Assembly (NCBI GenBank): GCA_963722965.1
Contig: CAVROX010000004.1
Span: 16,296-80,295 of the forward strand
Source: DATLSM01 sp963722965
Lineage (GTDB): Bacteria; Actinomycetota; Thermoleophilia; Solirubrobacterales; 70-9
DNA: 64,000 nt
Reading direction: 5' to 3'
The first letter of the stretch is position 1. Every line of letters starts with the position of its first letter. The position numbers and the translations under genes are program-made. This document shows, piece after piece, positions 24,634-33,613 of the stretch. Below the pieces are notes generated by a model that worked only from the letters and a program-made list of their open reading frames with translations, did not search any database and had not been told where the DNA came from.

Positions 24634-25653
24634 ATGCGATCCGATATGAACCACATGGACAGCGTTGAGGCCCAGACTCTGATCCGCCTTGGCCAACCTC
24701 GATTCCGCAGTTTTTCGGATGCCGTCGAGCCGGTCCTGAGCGCGATAGCCGACGCCGTTCCCGGCGTCATTGTCCTGGGCCAGCTCGAGCCCTACGAGCA
24801 GGGCTGTCGTGTAATCGAGCTGCGGGGCACTGGCCTGGATGGGATCGCAAAAGGCACCGTCCTGCCGCTGAGGGCCGCTGCAAACGGGACGGGCCCTCCG
24901 TCGGGCGAGGCCCAGAGTCAGACGCCGAGTGCCGAGCTCGATCAGGAGTACCTCAAGTCACTCGGCGCATCGGGGTGCCTCGGAATGCCGCTCGAGCTGA
25001 GCGACGGCAGGATCGTCGGCATCCTCGCCGCCCTGGACTCAGGCATTGAGGTACACGACTCGGCCCATGTGGCGTTACTCGGGATCGCGGCGCGGCTGCT
25101 GAGTCACGAATGGGAGAGTGTTGAGCAGCGGGCCGAGCTCCGCCGGCTTCGCAGAAGCTCCTCCGCCGAGGCGAAGATCGACGCAGACACCAGCCTTCCC
25201 AGTCGCGACAGCTTCCTCAGCCTGCTGAACCACGAGTGGGCGTTGTCGAGCCGGGGGACCGTCGAGTCGGTACTCGTCGCCTTCCGGATCGGCGCGGGCC
25301 CCGATCGGGCTCCCGATCGCGATCCGAGGAGCAAGTTGGCGATGAAGATCGTCGCGGAGGTGCTGGAGGCAAACGCCAGGGCGACGGATCGCCTCGGTCG
25401 CATCGGGGAGGCGACCGTTGCTGCAATCCTAGTTGGCTGTCGCACAGAGAATGCGACCGACTTCGTCGAGCGCGTCCAGGCCGCTATCAGTCGGGTGACG
25501 GAGGGACGCGGCCCGCGGATCGAGCTCTCCGACGGCGTTCAGGCGCTGGCCGGAACGCCGTCTCCCGAAGAGGCATTCATGCGTGCAGAAGCGGCCGCTC
25601 GGGCCTCGGGTCAGAATTGCCAAACGGACGCAGCGCAGCAGGGAGTGAGCTAA
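24634..25653 (+). CDS. GAF-like plus degenerate GGDEF protein
   Basis: About 339 residues. Residues 20-170 read as a GAF-type sensor domain (FSDAVEPVLSAIADAVPGVIVLGQL ... GCLGMPLELSDGRIVGILAALD). The C-terminal part matches a GGDEF cyclase fold: DADTSLPSRDSFLSLLNHEW aligns with the DxLTGLPNRxxF start, and ATDRLGRIGEATVAAILVG aligns with the active-site hairpin, but GG(D/E)EF is replaced by IGEAT. The phosphate-binding (D-F) segment is replaced too, so diguanylate cyclase activity is not expected; a ligand-sensing or partner-binding role is more likely. Its stop overlaps the start of the next gene (TAATG). I chose the ATG at 24634; ATGs at 24646 and 24655 are alternatives. Confidence 0.75.
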   Translation: MRSDMNHMDSVEAQTLIRLGQPRFRSFSDAVEPVLSAIADAVPGVIVLGQLEPYEQGCRVIELRGTGLDGIAKGTVLPLRAAANGTGPPSGEAQSQTPSAELDQEYLKSLGASGCLGMPLELSDGRIVGILAALDSGIEVHDSAHVALLGIAARLLSHEWESVEQRAELRRLRRSSSAEAKIDADTSLPSRDSFLSLLNHEWALSSRGTVESVLVAFRIGAGPDRAPDRDPRSKLAMKIVAEVLEANARATDRLGRIGEATVAAILVGCRTENATDFVERVQAAISRVTEGRGPRIELSDGVQALAGTPSPEEAFMRAEAAARASGQNCQTDAAQQGVS

Positions 25654-27311
25654 TGAGCGAGGCCGCGACCACCGAACCTGCCCCGAGCGTATCGGGGCTC
25701 GCGCCTAGCGCGACGGGGATCACCGCCCCATCTAACCCCGATCGCCACGGCGCCTTCCTGACCGACGTGATCGTCGAGCTTGGCTTCACAGACCAGGATG
25801 CCGTTCAGGAGGCCGTTGACGCAAGCCGCCAGACCGCGAAGACCCCCGAGCGCTATCTGCTCGATAAGGGCGTGATCGATGAGCGGCAGCTCTCGCTCGC
25901 CGTGGCCGAGCGAAACTGCCTTGACCACGTCGACCTCGACCAGTTCGAGGTCGACCTGGGGGTGGCTGGTCTGATCGACAAGCCCACCGCATCCCGGTAT
26001 GCCGCCCTGCCAATCGCCTTCGCCCCCGACGGAGCCCTGCTTGTCGCAATCGAGGACCCGTTCAACATGCTGGGGATCAGCGACATCGAGGTGATCACCA
26101 GGAACGAGGTCCGGCCCGTGATCGCCGCCGGGACCCAGATTCAGGGTCTGATCGAGAGCCTTCCCGAGCAGGAGCTCCCGCTGCAAACCGAACTTCGGCA
26201 GCCACCCACCCCGACGCCGATCCCGGTGGGGGAGCCAGGGCCAGGATCTAGGACCGCGCCCCGGCCGGAGCAAAGCGCTGAGCCGGGCGCCACCGATCCG
26301 GAGAGCTCGCACGACAAGCCCGACCCTCAAGCGACGGGGCTGCCCGAGCAAGGCCAGCAGAACACACCGAATGGGCCGGCGAGGGCCGATCGGGTCGACG
26401 CCGAACTCGGAGAGCTCGCGGCTGCGCTCACAGCGATGCAGGGGCAGATGCAAAAGGTCGGCCCTCTGCTCGAGGCGGTTGAGAGTCGGATCGGCGAGCT
26501 GGGCAATGTCGATGACCGCGCCCAGCAGACAGCGAGCGAGCTGGCCACTCAGCGGGCCGAGTTTGATCGAGAGCGCCAGCAAAGCGCCGAGCGCGAGCAG
26601 GAGCTGGAAGCTGAGCTCAGCGCGGCGCGGGGCGAGCTGGGCAATGTCGATGACCGCGCCCAGCAGACAGCGAGCGAGCTGGCCACTCAGCGGGCCGAGT
26701 TTGATCGAGAGCGCCAGCAAAGCGCCGAGCGCGAGCAGGAGCTGGAAGCTGAGCTCAGCGCGGCGCGGGGCGAGCTGGGCAATGTCGATGACCGCGCCCA
26801 GCAGACAGCGAGCGAGCTGGCCACTCAGCGGGCCGAGTTTGATCGAGAGCGCCAGCAAAGCGCCGAGCGCGAGCAGGAGCTGGAAGCTGAGCTCAGCGCG
26901 GCGCGGGGCGAGCTGGGCAATGTCGATGACCGCGCCCAGCAGACAGCGAGCGAGCTGGCCACTCAGCGGGCCGAGTTTGATCGAGAGCGCCAGCAAAGCG
27001 CCGAGCGCGAGCAGGAGCTGGAAGCTGAGCTCAGCGCGGCGCGGGGCGAGCTGGGCAATGTCGATGACCGCGCCCAGCAGACAGCGAGCGAGCTGGCCAC
27101 TCAGCGGGCCGAGTTTGATCGAGAGCGCCAGCAAAGCGCCGAGCGCGAGCAGGAGCTGGAAGCTGAGCTCAGCGCGGCGCGGGAGCAGATTGCCGCGCTC
27201 GAGGAGCGTCTCTCGAAGGTGAGCGTCGTCGCCGAGCTCGCGAGCTCGGCAACCGAGAAGCTCACCGAGCTGCAGGACGTCCTAAGAGGCGAGCAGAACG
27301 CGACCCTATAA
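25653..27311 (+). CDS. MshEN-like domain fused to a long repeat-built coiled coil
   Basis: 552 residues from the ATG at 25653, translationally coupled to the GAF-GGDEF-like gene. Residues about 35-170 have the N-terminal domain of PilB: FLTDVIVELGFTDQDAVQEAV, TPERYLLDKGVIDERQLSLAVAER, CLDHVDLDQF and LLVAIEDPFNMLGISDIEV. The same order occurs in the PilB of this window. No ATPase follows. Instead comes a Pro-rich linker (about 180-245), a coiled coil of five identical 46-residue repeats (about residues 281-510) and a short helical end. MshEN domains can bind cyclic-di-GMP, so this may be a cytosolic scaffold responding to the same signal as PilB. No membrane segment or signal peptide is present. 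Function unknown. Confidence 0.75.
   Translation: MSEAATTEPAPSVSGLAPSATGITAPSNPDRHGAFLTDVIVELGFTDQDAVQEAVDASRQTAKTPERYLLDKGVIDERQLSLAVAERNCLDHVDLDQFEVDLGVAGLIDKPTASRYAALPIAFAPDGALLVAIEDPFNMLGISDIEVITRNEVRPVIAAGTQIQGLIESLPEQELPLQTELRQPPTPTPIPVGEPGPGSRTAPRPEQSAEPGATDPESSHDKPDPQATGLPEQGQQNTPNGPARADRVDAELGELAAALTAMQGQMQKVGPLLEAVESRIGELGNVDDRAQQTASELATQRAEFDRERQQSAEREQELEAELSAARGELGNVDDRAQQTASELATQRAEFDRERQQSAEREQELEAELSAARGELGNVDDRAQQTASELATQRAEFDRERQQSAEREQELEAELSAARGELGNVDDRAQQTASELATQRAEFDRERQQSAEREQELEAELSAARGELGNVDDRAQQTASELATQRAEFDRERQQSAEREQELEAELSAAREQIAALEERLSKVSVVAELASSATEKLTELQDVLRGEQNATL
26493..27182 (+). repeat. Five tandem 138-bp repeats
   Basis: Units start at 26493, 26631, 26769, 26907 and 27045. 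By eye they are identical, including synonymous positions, and each encodes 46 residues beginning GELGNVDDRAQQTASELATQ. Identity at silent sites means very recent amplification or ongoing homogenisation. The 46-residue period keeps reading frame but is not a multiple of 7, so the heptad phase is reset by a stutter in every unit. Confidence 0.95.
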
Positions 27312-27363
27312 CCCCCTGCCTTGAGCCACCGCGCTGCTGGGCTCTCTCCCCGGCGGGGGATTC

Positions 27364-28363
27364 TCAGCCGTAGCGCTCGCCGGTGATCTGGCGGAGCTTG
27401 GAGCGGTCGTGGCGGGCATGGACGCGGCGGACGGTACCCGAGCGCGAGCGCATGACCAGCGACTCGGTGGTGGCGCCAGGACCGCGGTAGCGGACGCCCT
27501 GCAGGACGTCACCGTCGGTGACGCCGGTCGCGGAGAAAAAGACATCCTCGCCCGAGCAGAGATCGCTGGCGGCGAGCACTCGGTCGAGGTCATAGCCGGC
27601 GTCAACTGCGGCCTGTCGCTCGCCAGTCGTCGCGCGGCCAGAGGCGACCGAGGAGCTGGCCGCCCATCGATTTCAGCGCCGCCGCGGAGATGACGCCCTC
27701 CGGGGTGCCGCCGATGCCCCAAAGCAGGTCGACCGGGGAGCGATCGCTGACCGCGAGCAGGGCGGCGGAGACGTCACCGTCGGCGATCAGGCGGATGCGG
27801 CCGCCGGCCTCGCGGACCTCGCGCATCGCCTCCTCGTGGCGGGGGCGATCGAGCATGACGACGGTGACATCGCCGACGCTCGAGCCCTTGCGCTCCGCGA
27901 TCAGCCTCAGGGTCTCTGTGAGGGGGCGGTCGAGGTCGAGCAGGTCGGCGATTTCCTCGCCGCCGGCCATCTTCTCCATGTAGACGCAGGGGCCGGGATC
28001 GAACATCGTTCCCCGCTCAGCGAGGGCGATCACGGCGATCGCGCTCGGCATGCCCAGGGCGCAGAGGCGCGTTCCCTCCAGCGGGTCGACGGCGATGTCT
28101 ACGACAGGCGGGGTGCCGTCGCCGATCTGCTCACCGTTGTAGAGCATCGGTGCCTCGTCCTTCTCGCCCTCGCCGATCACGACGACGCCGTCCATCGAGA
28201 CCGAGTCAAGGACGTGGCGCATCGCGTCAACCGCGGCCTGGTCGGCGGCGATCTTGTCCCCCCGACCGACCCAGCGGGCAGACGCGAGGGCCGCCGCCTC
28301 GGTTACCCGCACTAGCTCCAGCGCCAGATTGCGATCAGGCTTGGCTTGCGCATCCCCAGCCAT
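27364..28363 (-). pseudogene. glpX: Class II fructose-1,6-bisphosphatase, one frameshift
   Basis: From the ATG at 28363 the frame encodes RNLALELVRVTEAAALASARWVGRGDK, VVIGEGEKDEAPMLYNGE, DIAVDPLEGT and GVISAAALKSMGGQLLGRLWPRDD, all hallmark GlpX segments (metal and substrate sites in GEGEKDEAPM and DPLEGT). It then breaks. Removing one base near 27625 restores RDDGERQAAVDAGYDLDRVLAASDLCSGEDVFFSATGVTDG through to the stop at 27364, so the gene is otherwise complete at about 330 residues. GlpX is normally the sole gluconeogenic bisphosphatase in actinobacteria, so a real null would be costly. A sequencing indel is a serious alternative to a true pseudogene. Confidence 0.85.
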
Positions 28364-28656
28364 TCCCCGGCACCCTACTGGCATGAATAACCAACTACCC
28401 AACTCACGGTCTGTGAGCGGCGTCGATCTTGGCCTCAAGGCGAATGCCAGCGAAGATTGCGCGGCATCAGGGCCAGCTACTGACCGGGTCCAGAAGCTGT
28501 TGACCTCGCCCGCATCGCTGTCTGGTGGACATTGCCCCAGAGCCAGCGTGTCGGTGCCGTTGCCATCTCAAAGCGGTCCGAAGTCAGAGCTTTGCAATAT
28601 TCGTCGATTGTTCAATCGGTCTCAAGCAGAGGGGGGCAAATTCCGATAGAGCGGTA

Positions 28657-30615
28657 ATGACGGCCAGTCAGGCCAGCACCGAGGGAGCCGGATGCGGCGA
28701 GGACCGCGCGCTGGAAAGCGGCCTTCGCGGGCTCGGGGAATCGCTCAATCAAGGCACCTCCGAGGTGGTCAAGCGGATGATGAGCCGCTCGGCCTCCTCC
28801 AGCGAGGTACTCGACACGGTGGTCGAAGAGAGCTTTGAGCAAGTCGGCGCTGTCTCAACGGTCGCAGTCGCGCGTTGGATGGCAGGCGAGGGGGAGGCGG
28901 TGGCGCGAGAGGTGGGGCAGGAGTCATGGCGGATCTTCGCCCAACTAGCTTCCCAGCAAGAGGCACCGCTGAACGAGGTCACCAAACGCTGCCTGCGATG
29001 GCGCGACTCGGCGGCCGAGGTGTTGAGCGACAGTGCGCGCGAGCTCAAGCTCGACAGATCGGTGCTGGACCGAGCGCTGCGGATGCTTCAGCGCAGCCTC
29101 GACGTCACCTTAGTTCGCATGTGTGAGTCCTTTGAGGACGAGCGCCAGCGCTCGCACGAGGAACTGAGCAAACGCCAGCAGGAACTGGTCTTCCTCGCCA
29201 CCCACGACGCCCTCACCGGACTGCCGAACCGAACGCTGATCCTCGACCGTATAGAGCAGACGCTGACCCGGGCGCGTCTCAAGCAGGAGCCGGTCGCTGC
29301 GCTGTTCGTGGATCTCGACAACTTCAAGGCGATCAACGACTCGCTGGGCCACGGCGTCGGCGATGAGCTGCTGTGCGCGGTCGCCGCCCGGCTCGATGGC
29401 GTGATCCGCGCGACCGACGCGCTCGGTCGGCTCGGGGGTGATGAGTTCGTGGTGATCGCCGATGGACTGTCGCTGGCCGCCGGCCCCGAGCTGATCGCCG
29501 AGCGCCTTCTCGAAGCCTTCCAGGAGCCATTCAAGCTGCGGGGGGCAGCGGACGCGCGCGTGTTCATCAAGGCGAGCATCGGGATCGCCACCGGCCGCCG
29601 GTCCTCCGCCGAAGAGCTCCTGCGCGACGCCGACATTGCGATGTATCGGGCCAAGTGGGGCGGCAAGAATCGCTATCTGATCTTCGAGTCCGATATGCGG
29701 GCCGAAGTCCAGTCCCGGATGGAAATTGAGATGGACCTGCAGAGTGCGCTCGAAAACGGGGAGTTCTTCCTCGTTTACCAGCCGACCTTTGACCTGCAGA
29801 GCATGTCGCCGACTGGGGTCGAGGCGCTGATCCGCTGGCGGCGACCGGGGCGCGGAGTCGTCGAGCCCGAGGAGTTCATCCCGCTGCTGGAGGAGACCGG
29901 AATGATCGTCGAGGTGGGCGCCTGGGTACTTCGAGAGGCCTGCGCCCAGGGCGTGAAGTGGCAACGCGCCGGCCACCCGCTCAACCTGGCGGTCAACGTC
30001 TCGGCGCTGCAGCTCGACACCGACGACCTCCTCGATCACGTTGATGAGGCGCTGAGCGCGAGCGGCCTTGACGCGAACGTGCTGATCATCGAGATCACCG
30101 AGACGACGCTGATGAGCAACGCGGAGGAAACCGCCCGGCGTCTCGCCACGCTCAAGGACCTCGGCGTCCGCATCGCCGTCGACGACTTTGGAACCGGTTA
30201 CTCCTCGCTCGCCCACCTGCGGCTGTTCCCGGTCGACGTGCTCAAGATCGACCGTTCCTTCATCTCCCAGCTCGCCGATGGCTGCGAGGCGGAGATCCTC
30301 CTTCACACCCTCCTCCAGCTGGGCAAAGCCCTCTCGATCGAGACGACCGCCGAGGGAATCGAACGGCCGCAAGACCTCTCGCTGATCAAGTCCAAGGCGT
30401 GCGACAACGGACAGGGGTTCCTCTTCACCCGCCCGCTCAGCGCGCACGACGCCGGCATGTTCTTCCGCCAGTGGCCCGAGACCCGCCGCTTCGAGGTCCG
30501 CGAAGACGCCGACGCGCTCGCCGCCGCCGCCAGCGCTAAAGGTAGGGTCCCCGCCGAGGATGAAGCGCTGGGGACTGACACTGCCGCCGCCGGGGATCTC
30601 ACTCGCCGAGCTTGA
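28657..30615 (+). CDS. GGDEF-EAL cyclic-di-GMP turnover protein
   Basis: About 652 residues from the ATG at 28657; a longer in-frame start at 28525 gives a Cys-rich, non-conserved extension. The N-terminal 180 residues are helical and unrecognised, with no membrane segment. The GGDEF domain has DALTGLPNRTLILDRI, FVDLDNFKAINDSLGH and an intact RLGGDEFVVIADG, with RATD five residues upstream as a possible I-site. The EAL domain retains EALIRWRRP, NVSALQL, EITETTL, DDFGTGYSSLAHLR, KIDRSFI and TAEGIE, the metal and catalytic residues. It may therefore both make and break c-di-GMP. It is divergent from glpX (about 290 bp apart) and its end overlaps the next gene by 56 bp. It is the only apparently active c-di-GMP enzyme seen here. 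Confidence 0.92.
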   Translation: MTASQASTEGAGCGEDRALESGLRGLGESLNQGTSEVVKRMMSRSASSSEVLDTVVEESFEQVGAVSTVAVARWMAGEGEAVAREVGQESWRIFAQLASQQEAPLNEVTKRCLRWRDSAAEVLSDSARELKLDRSVLDRALRMLQRSLDVTLVRMCESFEDERQRSHEELSKRQQELVFLATHDALTGLPNRTLILDRIEQTLTRARLKQEPVAALFVDLDNFKAINDSLGHGVGDELLCAVAARLDGVIRATDALGRLGGDEFVVIADGLSLAAGPELIAERLLEAFQEPFKLRGAADARVFIKASIGIATGRRSSAEELLRDADIAMYRAKWGGKNRYLIFESDMRAEVQSRMEIEMDLQSALENGEFFLVYQPTFDLQSMSPTGVEALIRWRRPGRGVVEPEEFIPLLEETGMIVEVGAWVLREACAQGVKWQRAGHPLNLAVNVSALQLDTDDLLDHVDEALSASGLDANVLIIEITETTLMSNAEETARRLATLKDLGVRIAVDDFGTGYSSLAHLRLFPVDVLKIDRSFISQLADGCEAEILLHTLLQLGKALSIETTAEGIERPQDLSLIKSKACDNGQGFLFTRPLSAHDAGMFFRQWPETRRFEVREDADALAAAASAKGRVPAEDEALGTDTAAAGDLTRRA

Positions 30616-31492
30616 GGAGCATGTGCGGCGGGCCGAGGCCGCCGGTTACACCGACCTCTGGAGCGGGGAGACGAACGGGCCCGACGGGTTCACCCCGCTG
30701 GCGCTGAGCGCCGCCTGGACCGAGCGGGCGCGGCTTGGGACTGGAATCGTCGGCGTGTTCCAGCGCGGCCCGGCGCTGCTGGCGCAGGAGGCGGCGGCGC
30801 TGGCCGACGCCTCGCAGGGAAGGTTCGTGCTCGGGATTGGCTCCTCCTCAGACCGAATCGTCGAAGGCTGGAACGGGATCCCCTTTGAGAAGCCGCTGAG
30901 CAGGGTGCGAGATACGCTCACCTTCCTGCGCGAGGCACTTGACGGAGAGCGTACAGCGAGTGGCTTCAAGCTGGAGAGAGCGCCGGCGCAGCGGGTACCG
31001 ATCGTGCTTGCCGCCCTGCGCGGCAAGATGCTCGACCTGGCGGTTGAGCGCGCCGATGGCGCCTTCACCAACTTCCTGCCGCTCGGCGCCCTGCCCCAGG
31101 TCCTCGCGCAACTCGACGGCGCGCCCGAGGGCTTCGAGCTTCTCTGCCGCTTCTTCTGTCTCCCGGGCGAGCGCGAAGCGGTCGAGCCGCTGGCCCGCTT
31201 CATGTTCTCCTCCTACATCACCGTCCCGGTCTACAGCGCCTTTTACCGCTGGCTCGGCTACGGCGATGAGATCGATGCGATGCTTGGCGCCTGGGAGTCC
31301 GGCGACCGCCAGGCCGCCGCAGCGGCCGCCCCCTGGAGCCTGATCGAGGAGGTGTTCATCTTCGGGGAGCCGGCGGAGATGAAGGAGCGAATCGCCGCCT
31401 TCGTCGAGGGGGGAATAACGCTGCCGATCCTGACCCCGATCACCACCCCCGAGAAGGTGGGTGATCTAATCGGCGCGCTGGGCCAGGCTTAG
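30560..31492 (+). CDS. LLM-class (F420-type) flavin-dependent oxidoreductase
   Basis: 310 residues. MKRWGLTLPPPGISLAELEEHVRRAEAAGYTDLWSGE is a typical luciferase-like N-terminus, and RARLGTGIVGVFQRGPALLAQEAAALADASQGRFVLGIGSSS contains the conserved strand and helix around the cofactor pocket. Most actinobacterial relatives use F420 rather than FMN; the substrate cannot be inferred. The ATG at 30560 sits inside the EAL gene (56-bp overlap), but the start of homology is exactly there, so the overlap is probably real. It converges on egtD with a 27-bp overlap. Confidence 0.88.
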   Translation: MKRWGLTLPPPGISLAELEEHVRRAEAAGYTDLWSGETNGPDGFTPLALSAAWTERARLGTGIVGVFQRGPALLAQEAAALADASQGRFVLGIGSSSDRIVEGWNGIPFEKPLSRVRDTLTFLREALDGERTASGFKLERAPAQRVPIVLAALRGKMLDLAVERADGAFTNFLPLGALPQVLAQLDGAPEGFELLCRFFCLPGEREAVEPLARFMFSSYITVPVYSAFYRWLGYGDEIDAMLGAWESGDRQAAAAAAPWSLIEEVFIFGEPAEMKERIAAFVEGGITLPILTPITTPEKVGDLIGALGQA

Positions 31493-32461
31493 GGCGAAGT
31501 CGCCCGCAGAATCGGTGAACCATCCGATCAACTTGAGACCCGCCTCCTCGTAGATCTGCTCCAGACCCGCGCGCGTGAACTTGGCAGAGATCTCGGTGCG
31601 CATCTCCTCTCCGGCGGCGAATGCCACCTCCATGTCCAGTCCCTTGACGCAGACCACCTGGTCAGCGAGCGAACGCAGCCCGATGTCCATGCGCGCCCGC
31701 TCGGCGTCGTAGCGGGCGACGTGCTCGAAGGCCGCGAGGTCGAAGTCAGCTCCGAGTTCACGGTTGAGAACCAAAAGGACGTTCTTGTTGAACTCGGCGG
31801 TGACTCCGAAAGCGTCGTCATAGGCGGCCTCAAGCCTGGTGGGCTCCTTGACCAGGTCGGTGCCGAGGAGGAAACGGTCGGCGGGGCCGAGCAGCTCCCC
31901 CAAGCGAGCCAGAAAGCCGCGACGCGCCAGAGGGTAGAGGTTGCCGATCGTCCCCCCGAGGAAGGCGATCAGCCTTCCCCCGTCGGGGGCGGGGATCCGC
32001 TCCAGGTCGTGCTCGAAGTCGCAGACGAGGCCACGGACAGCGAGGCCGGGGTACTCCTCGACCAGGCATTCGGCCGTTCCGTGGGTGATCTCCTCGGAGA
32101 TGTCAACCGGAATGTAGGTAGTTAGACAGCCGGCCTCACACATCGCGCTGAGCAGGTAACGGGTCTTCGTCGCCGATCCCGAGCCGAGCTCGACCAGGAC
32201 CCCTGGCGCGCCGGCGGTGGCGATGATCTCAGCGGAGCGCTCGGCGAGGATCTCGCGCTCGGCGCGGGTCGGGTAGTACTCGGGCAGCTCGGTGATCTGC
32301 TCGAAGAGCTGTGAGCCCCGCTCGTCGTAGAAGTACTTCGGCGCCAGCTCCTTGGGCTCGGCGGTGAGGCCCGCCCGGATGTCGCGCTGCATCGCCGCGC
32401 CGCCGTCAGCTGCGAGGTGGACCTTGATCTCGATCCGCTCGGTGGTTGCCTCGGGTTCCAT
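31466..32461 (-). CDS. egtD: L-histidine N-alpha-methyltransferase EgtD
   Basis: 331 residues. PKYFYDERGSQLFEQITELPEYYPTRAE is the EgtD N-terminal signature, LVELGSGSATKTRYLLSAM is the SAM-binding motif I, and IAFLGGTIGNLYP is the conserved loop around the substrate site. The C-terminal region has FTRAGLEQIYEEAGLKLIGWFTD. EgtD trimethylates histidine to hercynine, the first step of ergothioneine synthesis. It lies 34 bp downstream of egtB in the same direction. No egtA, egtC or egtE is seen in the window; many bacteria manage with egtB and egtD plus unlinked partners. Confidence 0.95.
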   Translation of the reverse strand: MEPEATTERIEIKVHLAADGGAAMQRDIRAGLTAEPKELAPKYFYDERGSQLFEQITELPEYYPTRAEREILAERSAEIIATAGAPGVLVELGSGSATKTRYLLSAMCEAGCLTTYIPVDISEEITHGTAECLVEEYPGLAVRGLVCDFEHDLERIPAPDGGRLIAFLGGTIGNLYPLARRGFLARLGELLGPADRFLLGTDLVKEPTRLEAAYDDAFGVTAEFNKNVLLVLNRELGADFDLAAFEHVARYDAERARMDIGLRSLADQVVCVKGLDMEVAFAAGEEMRTEISAKFTRAGLEQIYEEAGLKLIGWFTDSAGDFALSLAQRAD

Positions 32462-32495
32462 CTCGTCTCGATCGCGCGCTCGGTCCTAGTTCCGA

Positions 32496-33613
32496 TCAGC
32501 CCACGTCCCTCGCGCAGCGGATGCCGGCGAAGATCTGGCGGCGGGCCGGTAGGTCCCAGTTGCGGAAACTGGGACGGATCAGGCTGGAATGCGTCGCCCA
32601 CGAGGCCCCCCGCAGCACCTTGTAGCCCTCGCCGAAGAAGACCTCGGAGTACTCGCTGTAGGGGAAGGCCTTAAAGCCGGGGTAGGGGAGAAAGTCCGAT
32701 GAGGTCCACTCCCAGACCCGGCCGACGGCTTCCATCTGCGGGCGAGCGGCCTCCCACTCCTGCTCGGTCGGCAGCCGCTTGCCCGCCCAGCCGGCGAAGG
32801 CTTCGGCCTGCTCCCAGGAGACGTGGACGACGGGGCTGGCGGGGTCGACGGGCTCACGGCGGCCCATCGCTGTGTTCAGCCACCCTCCTTCCCCATCGCC
32901 CTGCCAGTACAGGGGCGGCTCGGCGCTCGTCTGGACCATGAACTCAATGAAGGCCGCGTTGGTGACCGGGGCCCGATCGATCTCAAAGCCTGCGAGCTCG
33001 ACTGTGTGGCAGGGTCTCTCGTTGTCGTATGCGAAACCCCGTGCGGGCGCGCCGATTTCGTGGCTGCCGGCGGGTACGCCGGCAGCCGTCTCCGGTCTCG
33101 AAGACCCGGCAGAACCGCGGGCCCGAGTCCGATCGCCACCGGCTGATAGCCGTCGACCATCTGCAGGAGCTGGAGCATCGTCTCGTTGTGCTGATACTCG
33201 TGGGCAAGCAACATCTCATAGACAAAGCCTTCGCGCAGCAGCGGGTCCTCGACCTCCTCACCCAGCGCAACCTCACCGAGCACCTCGAGTGTCCGCTCGC
33301 GCACGTCGGCCAGGTAAGCGCGCAGCTCGGCGTCGCGCAGGATCGGCAGCTCACCGCGGATCCTGCGCGGGTTCTCGATTGCGTCGTAGATGCGGCCGAG
33401 TTCGCCATGCAACGGCTCGCGGCCACCTATCCTCTGCACAAGCCAAAGCTCCTCGAAGTTGGCGATGTGACCGAGGTCCCAGGCAAGCGGGCTGAGGATC
33501 GGCGAGTAGACGCGGTTGAGTTGCGCTTCCTCGAGTGGCTCGATCAGCCCTAGGGTTCGCTCCCGCGCCTCAGCGAGGCGCTGCGCGATCGTTTCCTTGG
33601 AGATTGCCGTCAC
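32496..33613 (-). pseudogene. egtB: Ergothioneine sulfoxide synthase EgtB, one frameshift
   Basis: The GTG at 33613 starts an EgtB N-terminal DinB-like domain with the iron ligands in SPLAWDLGHIANFEE and LLAHEYQHNETMLQLLQ. After MVDGYQPVAIG the frame is lost near 33110-33130. In another frame the protein continues VPAGSHEIGAPARGFAYDNERP, FEIDRAPVTNAAF, PLYWQGDGEGGWL, PVVHVSWEQAEAFAGWAGKRLPTEQEWE and ends with LRGASWATHSSLIRPSFRNW, the formylglycine-generating-enzyme-like catalytic domain. One indel would restore an enzyme of about 370 residues that joins hercynine to a thiol (gamma-glutamylcysteine or cysteine). Both halves are well conserved, so a sequence error or very recent inactivation is likely. 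Confidence 0.87.

Noticed and set aside
25650..27134. 494-codon open frame antisense to the MshEN-coiled-coil gene
   Set aside because: It is a mirror of the GC-rich repeats and its product is a Leu/Ala-rich repeat with no family likeness. The plus-strand frame has PilB-like homology and the coupled start.
26493..27182. Regularly spaced repeat array considered as CRISPR
   Set aside because: The repeats are 138 bp, directly adjacent with no spacers, in frame and inside a coding sequence.
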